This document shows, in pieces, positions 36,067-45,287 of a stretch of 64,000 nt of DNA. Both the position numbers and the translations under genes were made by a program. Under the pieces are notes generated by a model. That model was not told the DNA's origin. It saw only the letters and a program-made list of their open reading frames with translations, and did not search any database. Each line of letters starts with the position of its first letter. Position 1 is the stretch's first letter. The stretch lies in contig JADJIA010000006.1 in NCBI GenBank assembly GCA_016707285.1, forward strand, positions 124,001-188,000. The letters are read 5' to 3'. The stretch comes from Ignavibacteriales bacterium (GTDB lineage: Bacteria > Bacteroidota > Ignavibacteria > Ignavibacteriales > Ignavibacteriaceae).

Positions 36067-37077
36067 TTAGAAAATAAAATTTAGACCAATTATGTGCCTG
36101 TCAGAGCTTGAATACTGTTCAACTTGAAAAGCGTAATCAAAACCAATCCTGTAATTCCCCAATTCTCTGGAATATGAAAATCCAACCGATGGTTTTACAG
36201 GTTCATCACTTTTGTTCAGGAAAAAGTTGTCGATACCACCTCTGAGAAAAAGACCTTCATAAATATTATATTCGGCGCCAAACCTCAAAAGGTTGGTACC
36301 ATAATTGTCGGAGGCAAACTCAGCGGCGAGCTGTAATTTGTATGGTTTGTAATAATAGCTAACCCCCAACTTCTTAAAAAGCGGGAATTTATCGATGGTT
36401 TCTCCACCTTCTGTGTTGTAGATAGGAGCTGTATTCCACTTGTACTGAGAGTTCAGATCGGAAAGTACCAGTGATATTGCCAATTCTGGAGTAACTGTGT
36501 AAATTGCTCCGATATCAAAACCAAGACTCGTTGAAGTCACTTCCTCATACAGTTTGTAATAATAGAACCTTGCAGTTACACCAACAGAAATTTTTTCAGA
36601 AAACTTGTTTGCCAGAGATAAAAAGAAAAGATTTTCTGAAGTGGAGAGTGTCCCTTTCTTAAATCCTTGATTATCCCTTTGATCAATGTTCCCCACTCCG
36701 GCATTGATAAGCCCAAGAGAAACTCCTGCAGTTGATCTTGGAATTCTTGTTTCGGGAATTGTATCATTTTTTGAATAAAAATCGAACCGCCTTGTGAAAC
36801 TCACAAAATTTAATGATCTGTCGAGTCCAAGGAAAGTATATTGAGCACTAAATGCATTGTCATCCTGAAAAACGGAAAGTGCCGGGTTATAAATTGAGGA
36901 AATATTACCTGATTTCACAGTGGAAAGGGCATTTCCCATTCCGATCCCGCGAGCTCCAAATCCAATCCTGCTAAATGCTCCGGGAGCAGAAGAGAGATTG
37001 TTCATTATTCTTTGAGCATCAATCGGAGCAGAAAGAAAAAGTATTATAATCAACAAAAATATTTTAGTGTTTTTCAT
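36067..37077 (-). CDS. PorV/PorQ-family outer-membrane protein, second copy
   Basis: 336 residues with a signal peptide (about 1-21) and a family opening SRIGFGARGIGMGNALSTV and SIYNPALSVF. It ends in a terminal Phe (HIIGLNFIF), as outer-membrane barrels do. Likely a barrel that takes part in T9SS cargo handling or surface protein display with the neighbouring copy. Only one base separates it from the upstream BNR-type protein gene, so the two are co-expressed. Confidence 0.82.
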   Translation of the reverse strand: MKNTKIFLLIIILFLSAPIDAQRIMNNLSSAPGAFSRIGFGARGIGMGNALSTVKSGNISSIYNPALSVFQDDNAFSAQYTFLGLDRSLNFVSFTRRFDFYSKNDTIPETRIPRSTAGVSLGLINAGVGNIDQRDNQGFKKGTLSTSENLFFLSLANKFSEKISVGVTARFYYYKLYEEVTSTSLGFDIGAIYTVTPELAISLVLSDLNSQYKWNTAPIYNTEGGETIDKFPLFKKLGVSYYYKPYKLQLAAEFASDNYGTNLLRFGAEYNIYEGLFLRGGIDNFFLNKSDEPVKPSVGFSYSRELGNYRIGFDYAFQVEQYSSSDRHIIGLNFIF

Positions 37078-37078
37078 T

Positions 37079-38674
37079 TTATTGCAGCACCATTATCTTT
37101 CCAAAAACCGGTTTTTCACTACCGGCATCAATTCTGTAGAAATAAACACCATTTGGCACCACTTTTCCTGCATCATCCTTCCCATCCCAAAAATCAATTA
37201 CTCCACTGATCCCTGTTGTATTCACGGTGTGAGTTGGATTCCCTCTCGGAGCACTTTGAATCACTGTTCTTACATAATTCATTCCAAAATCAAATATCCT
37301 GATTGTGACATTTAATTCTTTCCCGTTGGTTGAGTACTTAATTTTCACCTGTTCTGTTTTAGGTGAAAACGGATTTGGGAATGCGTATGATTCCTCAACA
37401 GACTCAAGTGGTTGAGAGGCGAAATAGAGCTTCCACTTGTCGGGCCATACTCCCACAAAACCACTGTTTTTAATAAGACCATCCGCAGTACCAATATACA
37501 AAACAGTTCCTGCTTCAGCCCAGACAGCGGAGTAAAAAGTGGTCGTTTTTAAAGATAATTTTGAGTCAGTATCAACTATATTACCGGGGGAATACCAGTT
37601 CTTTCCAAAATCATTTGATTTATACAATCCACCCGATGCCGCAGCTACAACTTTGTCGGTAAAAACTGCAAAGTTATTTATTCTTTCACCATCAAGACTT
37701 GTAATCCAGTTTTCACCTCCATCTGGAGAAAAACTTACACCATAAGCTTCATTTAAATCTTCGGCTTTCCATGTTGCAGCCCAAATCTCGTTTGTCCCTT
37801 CCTTGTTCCCAAGTCCAACCACAAAGTTTCCCGACATGGGATTCACCTGATTCTGATGATTAAATTTAACCCAACTGATTCCCCCATCGGTGGATTTATT
37901 AATCCCGTTTGCAGTTCCTGCATAGATTACAGAATCTCCCGTTGCCATCACACTAAAAGCACGATAGTTAAGATATCCTTCACTACAAAACTTCCCCGGA
38001 ACGGGTGAAACACAAAAACTGAGATTATCAGTGGGTTTAACAGAATTTAAAAAATCAGGAGGAAGAATAACTCTTTGCCATGTGGTTCCCATGTCGGTTG
38101 ACTTCCTTAGTCCTCCGGCAAATGATGCTATCCAGACAACTCCACGGGTTACGGCAATATCGTAAGTGATATTCTGTATCGCAACTGTAACGGGGAGGGC
38201 TCTGAGAGTGCTGTTTCCATACACAATCAAAGTATCGCTCTCTTTGTCAAGCGGTTGGGCAATTTTTGTCCAGGTCTCACCACCGTCAGTCGTGTAACGA
38301 AGTCCACTTCCTTCGGGAAAAGTTTGTCCTGATCTCTCAGCAGAGTGAGCAGTGGAAACCCAAAGCACTCCATTATATTTATCCCAGGCAATTGCAGAGA
38401 TATTTTCTGTGCCAAATGCGGGATCACCGTAATAATTGCGCCATGAGGCACCCTTGTCGGTAGATCTGCTTAACCCACGCGAGGTTCCAAGCCAAATGGT
38501 ATCTCCCTGGATATGAATGGCACTGATACTGTTGGAAGCCGGATTCTCCGAGGATGAATAAGCAACTGTAGCAGGTGAATCTTCAAATTTAAAGGAGAAA
38601 GGACTGTTTTGTGCCACAACTCCGGAAGAGGCTGCAACCAAAATCAAAAACGATAATTTTAATTTATTCAACAT
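37079..38674 (-). CDS. Secreted BNR/sialidase-like propeller protein with FlgD-type C-terminal domain
   Basis: 531 residues. A signal peptide (about 1-21) precedes repeated Asp-box turns (SRSTDKGASW, RYTTDGGETW, RKSTDMGTTW, NKSTDGGISW, SFSPDGGENW, YKSNDFGKNW), the mark of a beta-propeller. The last roughly 95 residues (PNPFSPKTEQVKIKY, DGKDDAGKVVPNGVYFY) are a FlgD-Ig/T9SS-type C-terminal domain. No enzymatic residues of true sialidases were identified, so a binding or scaffold role is as likely. It sits with two PorV-like proteins and a lipoprotein. Confidence 0.82.
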   Translation of the reverse strand: MLNKLKLSFLILVAASSGVVAQNSPFSFKFEDSPATVAYSSSENPASNSISAIHIQGDTIWLGTSRGLSRSTDKGASWRNYYGDPAFGTENISAIAWDKYNGVLWVSTAHSAERSGQTFPEGSGLRYTTDGGETWTKIAQPLDKESDTLIVYGNSTLRALPVTVAIQNITYDIAVTRGVVWIASFAGGLRKSTDMGTTWQRVILPPDFLNSVKPTDNLSFCVSPVPGKFCSEGYLNYRAFSVMATGDSVIYAGTANGINKSTDGGISWVKFNHQNQVNPMSGNFVVGLGNKEGTNEIWAATWKAEDLNEAYGVSFSPDGGENWITSLDGERINNFAVFTDKVVAAASGGLYKSNDFGKNWYSPGNIVDTDSKLSLKTTTFYSAVWAEAGTVLYIGTADGLIKNSGFVGVWPDKWKLYFASQPLESVEESYAFPNPFSPKTEQVKIKYSTNGKELNVTIRIFDFGMNYVRTVIQSAPRGNPTHTVNTTGISGVIDFWDGKDDAGKVVPNGVYFYRIDAGSEKPVFGKIMVLQ

Positions 38675-39469
38675 CTACTTCAATACAATCTTTTTAATTA
38701 GCTGTGTACTTTTCTTTTTACCCCTGTCTTCTGCCGTAAAGGTGAATGTATATTCTCCCTTTTGATTTGTAGAGAATACACTGACAATGATAGAATAGAT
38801 ATCATCGCCCGAGACTTCATCCCCATGATCGTTGAAATTTCCGTCATCATACATAAGGAGTGCTGCGTTGTTAGAGGTGCCATCAGGCCGGGTAACAACA
38901 AAATAGACTCGTGAAAGGTCCTGTTTTCCGTTAGGATCAATTGCTTTCATGGTAATTCTAAAAACCGTTGTATCCAAAACAACAAGAGTATCCGGAGCAA
39001 CAAGATCACTAATTACCGGCTCCTGATTTGCAGCACCGTTATCATAAACAAATTTGCTTACGGCTAATCGATAACTTTCACCCGAGTTGTCGGAAGCGTA
39101 ATATTCGGATCGGTATTCACCGGAGATATATCCACTCGACATCGGCACTTTTAAAGAATATATTTTATCGCCGGCAACTTCATCTCCGCTTGCAACACTG
39201 CCGTTATCAACAAGATAATAAGGAGTGGAATTTACTTTTTGGTCGCCGGGAGAAAACAAGTTCATATAAACACTGGCTGGTGTTGTGTTTGATGCAATAT
39301 GGATTTGATACCTCACCAATGAATCGACAGGATTAAATCTGAGAGTGTCAAAACGGGCTACACTTTGAACTGAAAATTTTGCGGAGACGGGATCAACAAC
39401 ACTGCTGAATTCCTTTTCACATCCGCTGAACAATAACAGGATCAGGACTCCTGCTGCTATTTTCTTCAT
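38675..39469 (-). CDS. Lipoprotein with duplicated acidic domain
   Basis: 264 residues. Lipobox LLLFSGC (Cys17). Two homologous halves follow: YYLVDNGSVASGDEVAGDKI followed by YSLKV, and LLMYDDGNFNDHGDEVSGDD followed by IYSIIV, each followed by a GEY beta-strand. The acidic D-G-x-GDEVxGD loops suggest calcium binding. This is the choice-of-anchor/Ig-like domain type found in surface lipoproteins. It starts the four-gene surface operon and overlaps none. Confidence 0.78.
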   Translation of the reverse strand: MKKIAAGVLILLLFSGCEKEFSSVVDPVSAKFSVQSVARFDTLRFNPVDSLVRYQIHIASNTTPASVYMNLFSPGDQKVNSTPYYLVDNGSVASGDEVAGDKIYSLKVPMSSGYISGEYRSEYYASDNSGESYRLAVSKFVYDNGAANQEPVISDLVAPDTLVVLDTTVFRITMKAIDPNGKQDLSRVYFVVTRPDGTSNNAALLMYDDGNFNDHGDEVSGDDIYSIIVSVFSTNQKGEYTFTFTAEDRGKKKSTQLIKKIVLK

Positions 39470-39545
39470 TCTGTTTCTAATTTTTTTTGAGTTAAAATAT
39501 CTAAAATCTGTAACAATTAAAATATGTAATTATGAGTACGGACTG

Positions 39546-40547
39546 TTATAATACACCTGCATCAATAATAAAAGGCATCGGTATGAACGAGGTAATAAAA
39601 ATCAACATACCAAAATAACCCACTGCCATTCTAACCGGTCCAATCGGTTCATTTATATAGACTGGTGGATGTTTCACTTTAATGACAAAGTATAACAATA
39701 CCGCCCAAAGGAACCATCCGGTCCAACCAAAATCGAATGGTGTTTCGTAAAACTGGTTAACCACTCCAAGCCCGCCGGCAAAAAGAAGGAAAAACATTGT
39801 TATCCATGCAACTTTCTCTTGAACCTTTTCGCCAAACATTGCATATATGATATGGCCACCATCAAGTTGACCAACAGGAAGCAGATTTAGAGCTGTTACA
39901 AAAAGACCAAACCATCCCGCACACAGATAGGGATAATGATAAATTTCACTCATGGGAGGGATAAACCCATCGGGTGACAGTGCAAATATGTCTCTTAAAA
40001 AGACAAATAACAGATTGTCACCAAACGCCAGAGAAAGTCCTCCCTGTCCATAGGATGGGAGATCATAATCGGGATGCAAATTCAGAATAAATTCTTTTCC
40101 GGGAAGATTCTGGAAGCCATATATCAACACAATCAGAGAGATAACAAATCCTGCAATAGGTCCTGCAATTCCAATATCGAAAAGGGCTTTTCTGCTGTAA
40201 ATGGGGCTTTTGGTCTTAATAACGGCACCCATTGTCCCAAAGTTCAGCATCCCGGCAATTGTCGGGAATGGAATGAAGTATGGAAGAGTGGCTTTAACAT
40301 CATGATATTTAGAAGCAAAGTAGTGTCCAAATTCATGAAATCCAAGAATTGTTAAGATCGAGATTGAATATGGCAAGCCTTCTGCTATTTGAGCGAGCTC
40401 AAGACCTCCTGCCGGAGAAACAACCCAAAATGCACCTGCAATGGTTGTGGTCACAAGAGTTGCTACAAAGAGAATTAAAGGTATAATATAAACCTTAAAA
40501 ATGTCGTTATTGTTCGTCAAAGTATCCGAATTTTCCGATTCATTCAT
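39546..40547 (-). CDS. Site-2-type membrane metalloprotease (M50)
   Basis: 333 residues, about seven or eight membrane segments. Zinc ligands HEFGH (71-75) and the distal Asp in NLLPVGQLDGGH are intact. These enzymes cut membrane-embedded substrates such as anti-sigma factors or signal peptides. This form has no PDZ domain, unlike RseP. The substrate is unknown. It is the last gene of the block starting with the GT2 cluster and lies two bases after the DUF1207-like gene. Confidence 0.9.
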   Translation of the reverse strand: MNESENSDTLTNNNDIFKVYIIPLILFVATLVTTTIAGAFWVVSPAGGLELAQIAEGLPYSISILTILGFHEFGHYFASKYHDVKATLPYFIPFPTIAGMLNFGTMGAVIKTKSPIYSRKALFDIGIAGPIAGFVISLIVLIYGFQNLPGKEFILNLHPDYDLPSYGQGGLSLAFGDNLLFVFLRDIFALSPDGFIPPMSEIYHYPYLCAGWFGLFVTALNLLPVGQLDGGHIIYAMFGEKVQEKVAWITMFFLLFAGGLGVVNQFYETPFDFGWTGWFLWAVLLYFVIKVKHPPVYINEPIGPVRMAVGYFGMLIFITSFIPMPFIIDAGVL

Positions 40548-40549
40548 AA

Positions 40550-41398
40550 TTAAAAATCAATTGTTACGCCTGTCGAAAAATGTTCATCATCAATTTCGTA
40601 ATATTCACCATGAACATTTTTCCCCGAAAAAAGTGTGAATACAACTCTGAGTCCACTTCCAAATGGTTTTCCAAATTTTAGCCCGATTTGTGCTGTATGA
40701 TTCGAATTGTATGCTGTGGTATATCCCATTTTGTAATCGTAGGAGACAAACGGATAGATATTGCCAAATGACAATGAAGAGGGATAAGTGTCAAATCCTG
40801 CCTGAATAATCCAGGGCTCAATTTCAGTTGGATCAACATGAAACAAGTATGTTATACCAAGATAAATTCTTCCGTCACCCGACCGGTAATAAGGGAAAAG
40901 TTCAACAAATTCACGGCTGTAAACCAATGGATTTCTGTTGTCTCTCCATCTTTGCGATGAGCCATCATAATGCCCGTCAACAAAATGTGCGCTGATATGA
41001 CTTAATCTTGCCCTGATACCAAACTCACTTCTTCCTTTTAATGGAATTTTGTAGCCGGCATTAAGTCCAAAAAGGTAGTCAACAGCATCCACAGGGAAAT
41101 GGAAATCGGCTTCACCGCGAAGCCTGGTATAGGTAAAAAAATCGGCTCCGATAGAAAAAAGAGTTCCATTGTTACCGGTAAACCGTGCTATGTCTTTTGA
41201 AGCTCCGATGTCGAGTCGTAAATCATTTTTACCCGATTGGAAAAAAACTCCCATCCTGGGTTCTAAAAAGTTGGAAGTGAATGGTTGTATATTCAGGTCA
41301 CCGGGGAAAAGTTCCACTTTTTGCGCTGTGAGAATACCTGAAAAAACAACAGTTAAGAGCAATATCCTAATATATTTCAAGTGCAGTTCTATTTTCAT
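40550..41398 (-). CDS. DUF1207-like outer-membrane protein
   Basis: Start taken at ATG 41398, which gives a signal peptide (MKIELHLKYIRILLLTVVFS); the frame extends upstream into the glycosyltransferase gene without signal-like sequence. About 282 residues, beta-rich, ending in Phe (VTIDF). The block FGIRARLSHISAHFVDGHYD and SREFVELFPYY resembles DUF1207 proteins of unknown function. Probably an outer-membrane barrel. Confidence 0.72.
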   Translation of the reverse strand: MKIELHLKYIRILLLTVVFSGILTAQKVELFPGDLNIQPFTSNFLEPRMGVFFQSGKNDLRLDIGASKDIARFTGNNGTLFSIGADFFTYTRLRGEADFHFPVDAVDYLFGLNAGYKIPLKGRSEFGIRARLSHISAHFVDGHYDGSSQRWRDNRNPLVYSREFVELFPYYRSGDGRIYLGITYLFHVDPTEIEPWIIQAGFDTYPSSLSFGNIYPFVSYDYKMGYTTAYNSNHTAQIGLKFGKPFGSGLRVVFTLFSGKNVHGEYYEIDDEHFSTGVTIDF

Positions 41399-41451
41399 TT
41401 TTTCAAAAAATATAATCTTAAAATATAATAAATACAGACGACTTAAATGGG

Positions 41452-42543
41452 TTAGAACTTCCGCCCCTTCCACTCAACCGATTTACTGAACAATAGTATA
41501 AATGGGAGGAAAATAATGTAAATGAAATAATAAATTTCAAAAAAAGGAAAATATTTTAAAGTGTAAAGCTGCCTCATTCTATGAACGATTGAACCAAGAA
41601 AAAACAGGTCTGCTATTACAATCGTGAGAATGGCAAATAGTCCTGTAACAAGAGAGAATGGTAAAATAAGAACCGAAAGCAAATGAGAAAAAAAGGCCGT
41701 CCCTAAAACCAGTAAACCATGAGGTGGAACATTTAATCCTCCAATTCCCCACCGTTTTTTTTGTTTGTAGAGAGAAATAACACCTTCAACAGGTATCGAT
41801 TCAATTAAAGTATCTTTATCGAGAGGATAGATTATTTTATACTTTTTTAATTTTGAGATCGCTGCAAGAAGTTGTGAATCCTCAGTAACACTAAATGGCA
41901 TGCTCTCATACCCGCCCGTTTCATTATAAGCTTTTCGTAAATATGCCATATTGTTTCCAATTACACTTAATGGCAAGCCTGCGTTTATCGTCCCTGATCC
42001 GGCTCCAAGAAGATACATAAAATCGAGATGCTGCATCCCCTTCCAAACCGATCCTGTTTCCTGTGAGGTCATCCCCCCCAATAATCCAACTCCATCTGTA
42101 AAATAGGAAGCAAGAGTCTTGGCCCACAATGGATTAACTTTACAATCCGCATCCGTTGTTAAGATAATCTCACCCGTTGCAACTTTAAGACCTTGAACAA
42201 GTGCATTGGTCTTCCCTCTGAGGTGGCCTGTTGGTTCTACTCCATCAATAAAAGTGAACTGCGGCTTTCCCAAAATGAATTTTCTGATTATTTCACTTGT
42301 AGCATCGGTTGAGCTGTCATTTATCACAATAATTTGGAGTTTACCTGATGGATAAACCAGTTTATCGAGTGCATCAAGACAGCGTGAAATAACTTTTTCC
42401 TCATCCCGAACGGCAACCATTACAGAGGCTGTGGGTAATTGATCATCAGCTAATCTGTTAAATCTTTTGTATGATGCCAAAAGGTAAATTATTACCTGGG
42501 TTGCATACAGACAAACCACGATTGCAACGATCAACTCAAACAT
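41452..42543 (-). CDS. Glycosyltransferase family 2, membrane-anchored
   Basis: 363 residues: an N-terminal membrane segment (about 4-24), a GT-A domain (VMVAVRDEEKVISRCLDAL, VINDSSTDAT, and TTDADCKVNP with the DxD motif), a Q-x-x-RW-type block (KQKKRWGIGG) and two or three C-terminal membrane segments. This architecture fits processive or lipid-acceptor GT2 enzymes. It lies in a cluster with a deacetylase and a second GT2, suggesting glycolipid assembly. Confidence 0.88.
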   Translation of the reverse strand: MFELIVAIVVCLYATQVIIYLLASYKRFNRLADDQLPTASVMVAVRDEEKVISRCLDALDKLVYPSGKLQIIVINDSSTDATSEIIRKFILGKPQFTFIDGVEPTGHLRGKTNALVQGLKVATGEIILTTDADCKVNPLWAKTLASYFTDGVGLLGGMTSQETGSVWKGMQHLDFMYLLGAGSGTINAGLPLSVIGNNMAYLRKAYNETGGYESMPFSVTEDSQLLAAISKLKKYKIIYPLDKDTLIESIPVEGVISLYKQKKRWGIGGLNVPPHGLLVLGTAFFSHLLSVLILPFSLVTGLFAILTIVIADLFFLGSIVHRMRQLYTLKYFPFFEIYYFIYIIFLPFILLFSKSVEWKGRKF

Positions 42544-43175
42544 TCTGAGGGTTCTCCGATTTTATAATCTTTTTCATTTGCAATCTGTATTGTGCTTTTT
42601 AATGATTCAATAATCGTGTTTTTGCTTTTTAAATTGTCGTGATAAACTATAATGGAATCTGAATTCAGGTAATTTCTGATTACTTTTTCTGTGTCTTTTC
42701 TGTTTCCCAGATAATCGCCCGAGAGCAGGCTCCACATCACACATTTTTGTCTTGAGTCTGTGATTGCCTTTAACACAAAAGGATCAAAAGCACCATAAGG
42801 AGGCCTGAAATATACAACCGGGGAACCAGTTATATCTTCGATTGCCGATTTTGAATCAACTATTTCCTTTTTCAAAACATGCCCTGATAAAAATCTGAGC
42901 TTTTTGTGAGAGAAAGAGTGGTTTCCAATCAAATGACCTTGTTTAATAATTTCTTTTACCGGGAGTCTGTTTTTTATTGCTGCATCCGCGGTTACAAAAA
43001 ACAAAGCTTTTACCCCGGAGTCACCAAGTGTTTCCAAAATCTTAGTTGTGGATGATTCGCAGGGACCATCGTCAATTGAAATAAGGATGTTGTCAGAAGT
43101 TGAATTCCAAATTATTGAACGAAAAATTTTCCTGAGCGGTGCCGGTGGTACATAATAATATTTTGGTCTGATCAT
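42531..43175 (-). CDS. Polysaccharide deacetylase (NodB/CE4 family)
   Basis: 214 residues. Conserved motifs are SIDDGP (Asp35-Asp36; usually TFDDGP), HLIGNHSFSH (metal His residues), RPPYGAF, and the last motif SIIVYHDN. All catalytic motifs are present, with Ile and Ser substituted near motif 1. It removes N-acetyl groups from sugar polymers or glycolipids. It overlaps both flanking GT2 genes (13 and 4 bases) and so probably acts on the same product. No signal peptide is evident, so it may work in the cytoplasm. Confidence 0.9.
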   Translation of the reverse strand: MIRPKYYYVPPAPLRKIFRSIIWNSTSDNILISIDDGPCESSTTKILETLGDSGVKALFFVTADAAIKNRLPVKEIIKQGHLIGNHSFSHKKLRFLSGHVLKKEIVDSKSAIEDITGSPVVYFRPPYGAFDPFVLKAITDSRQKCVMWSLLSGDYLGNRKDTEKVIRNYLNSDSIIVYHDNLKSKNTIIESLKSTIQIANEKDYKIGEPSECLS

Positions 43176-44296
43176 CGGGATAACTGCCTCCCTTTCCAGA
43201 CGAATCCTCCAAATGCCCCTAAAATTGCTGTAAAAACTATATAGGGAATGTGCATTAATTCAGCCAACAGGAAATGTGATAAATCAACATTCTCATAGAG
43301 CAACCCCTCCCCTTCCAACAATACAAAATATTCCGTCAATCCCTTAAATACTATTGAAATCATTACTAAAAAGGATCCATTCCACCCAAAAAACCAGATC
43401 GTAAAAGGTGATAAGATAAGAGATAAATAAAATAAAAAGATCAAAACAAGTTTAAGAATTAAAATCGGATTTTCATAAAACAACCCTTTGCTTGCCCATC
43501 TGCTTCTTTGTTGAACAAATCCCCCGACACTGTCGCCGGGGTTGGTCTCAACTATTCCCTCCTTGTTAAGCAGGTATCCAACCTTGTGTCCCAATCGAGC
43601 AATTGACCGCATTAAAAACTCATCATCACCGGATGAGAGGGAGTTGTTGAGATTATATCCTCCAACTTCAATAAAAAGTTTTCTCCTGAATGCCATACTT
43701 GCAGCACTGCAAATTACCGGTTCACCCGAACCAATCAGTCCTGCCCCACTCAGGATAAGTCCCCCAAACTCAAGTGCTTGAATTTTAGTGAATATGGAAT
43801 CATTACTTTTATATTTAACCGCACCGGCAACAAACCCGGTGTTTTCATCAAACTGCCCGACCATCAATTTAAGCCATTTTGTCGGAATCCGACAGTCAGC
43901 ATCTGTAACGAGAATAATCTCACTACTCGAATTTTTGATCCCTTCCGTGAGTGCGTTTTTTTTTCCTGTTACTCCCGCTCCAAGTTCGATGACCCGCCAG
44001 TTCTCTCTCTCCCGGATTTGATTTTTATATTCCTGCCAGTCATCCTCGGAGTGATCATTCACAAATATCACATCAAAATTAATTCCATCTTTTTCAAGGT
44101 TCGCAACATCTTCAATCAAATTCCGGAGATTTCTTTCTTCATTTCTAAAAGGTATAACAAGCGTGACACCGGTTATTTTGGAAACTGCAGAACCCCCGGG
44201 TTCTTGTTTTAACTTTCTCAGACCACTTTTTATCTTTAATAAAAAACAGATGTAAAAAAGCATCGGTAACAATAAAATAATCAACAACAGATTCAA
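43172..44296 (-). CDS. Glycosyltransferase family 2, membrane-anchored, second copy
   Basis: 374 residues from TTG 44296. An N-terminal membrane segment, GT-A domain (TLVIPFRNEERNLRNLIED, FVNDHSEDD, TDADCRIPT), a GDD block (SLSSGDDEFLMRSI), a QQRSRWASKG block and C-terminal membrane helices. It resembles the other GT2 in the cluster, so the two may act successively on a lipid-linked sugar. Confidence 0.88.
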   Translation of the reverse strand: MNLLLIILLLPMLFYICFLLKIKSGLRKLKQEPGGSAVSKITGVTLVIPFRNEERNLRNLIEDVANLEKDGINFDVIFVNDHSEDDWQEYKNQIRERENWRVIELGAGVTGKKNALTEGIKNSSSEIILVTDADCRIPTKWLKLMVGQFDENTGFVAGAVKYKSNDSIFTKIQALEFGGLILSGAGLIGSGEPVICSAASMAFRRKLFIEVGGYNLNNSLSSGDDEFLMRSIARLGHKVGYLLNKEGIVETNPGDSVGGFVQQRSRWASKGLFYENPILILKLVLIFLFYLSLILSPFTIWFFGWNGSFLVMISIVFKGLTEYFVLLEGEGLLYENVDLSHFLLAELMHIPYIVFTAILGAFGGFVWKGRQLSR

Positions 44297-44300
44297 ATCA

Positions 44301-45272
44301 TCACTTGTTTCTTCTAAAAATGAAGATTGCTCCCGGAATCGCGGGAATTAAAATATTTATCGTGTAAAGCATTAATGCTGCATTAAAACAGGCACCTGCC
44401 TCAACCCCAAAATGACCGAGAAAATAAACAGATGCACTCTCTCTTATGCCGATTTCTCCGAAGGTAATCCCCGGAATGATACTTTTTGTAAAGAACACCA
44501 AAGAACTGCCCCAGAGTGATGTAAAAAAATCAGCCTGATCGGAATAGGCAATCACAAGAAGTACAAATTGCGTGGAAAAAACCAGATAATTCAAAACCGA
44601 CAACGAAAAATTTTTTGCAAAAATTGTCCGGTTAAAAAGTCCAATTGATTTAAAATTAAGAAAATATTTTTCGATAATCTTAAATTTACCAATCTGATCT
44701 CCCACAAATCCTCTCCAGAATTCAGGAGACAATATTAGATAAACCAAAAGGAGATAAATCCCTGTCAACAAAAAAAGAAGTGATATAGTAAGGTTATTGT
44801 CGATCGAATAAAACTTATTCAAAAACAGAAGTGATGCAAACGACCCTGCAATCAGTATCACCATCAATGAGTTTAACTTATCGATAGCCGATCCTGCTGT
44901 AACTTCGGAAAGTTTTACATCTTTTAACGGAAACGCTCTACCCGGATATTCACCCAACCTGCCGGGAGTTAATAAACCCGTACTGATTCCTGTGAGAATT
45001 GAAATAAAAATACTGCTCTTTTTTTGAGGAGGGTAAGAATAATCACAAATCAGTTGCCACTTTTTATATTGAAGGAAAAAATTGAATGGAACCAATATCA
45101 AAGCAATAATAAAGGCAAATGCAGATTTAAAATCGAAGAAAGTGGAAAAAGAGATGTCGCTGAATTTAGCGTTCAGATAATAAAGCACCCCAACGGTTAT
45201 AAAAACCTTTATCGCAAGGAGGGTTCTTATTTTCCATTTATCGAGGTTTTTGAAGTTAAAGGCTGATGTCAA
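44301..45272 (-). CDS. Lysylphosphatidylglycerol-synthase-type membrane protein (flippase-like, UPF0104)
   Basis: 323 residues, about eight membrane segments and no cytoplasmic transferase domain. LLTPGRLGEYPGRAFPL and ITFGEIGIRESASVYFLG are the family blocks. Such proteins flip aminoacyl-lipids or glycolipids, or act with glycosyltransferases. It starts with TTG 45272 and lies four bases before the GT2 gene, so it may translocate the cluster's glycolipid. Confidence 0.85.
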   Translation of the reverse strand: MTSAFNFKNLDKWKIRTLLAIKVFITVGVLYYLNAKFSDISFSTFFDFKSAFAFIIALILVPFNFFLQYKKWQLICDYSYPPQKKSSIFISILTGISTGLLTPGRLGEYPGRAFPLKDVKLSEVTAGSAIDKLNSLMVILIAGSFASLLFLNKFYSIDNNLTISLLFLLTGIYLLLVYLILSPEFWRGFVGDQIGKFKIIEKYFLNFKSIGLFNRTIFAKNFSLSVLNYLVFSTQFVLLVIAYSDQADFFTSLWGSSLVFFTKSIIPGITFGEIGIRESASVYFLGHFGVEAGACFNAALMLYTINILIPAIPGAIFIFRRNK

Positions 45273-45287
45273 ATGGCACTTCTATAA

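Noticed and set aside
43778..44212. 144-codon plus-strand reading frame
   Set aside because: It is the reverse of the GT2 gene and shows only codon shadowing.
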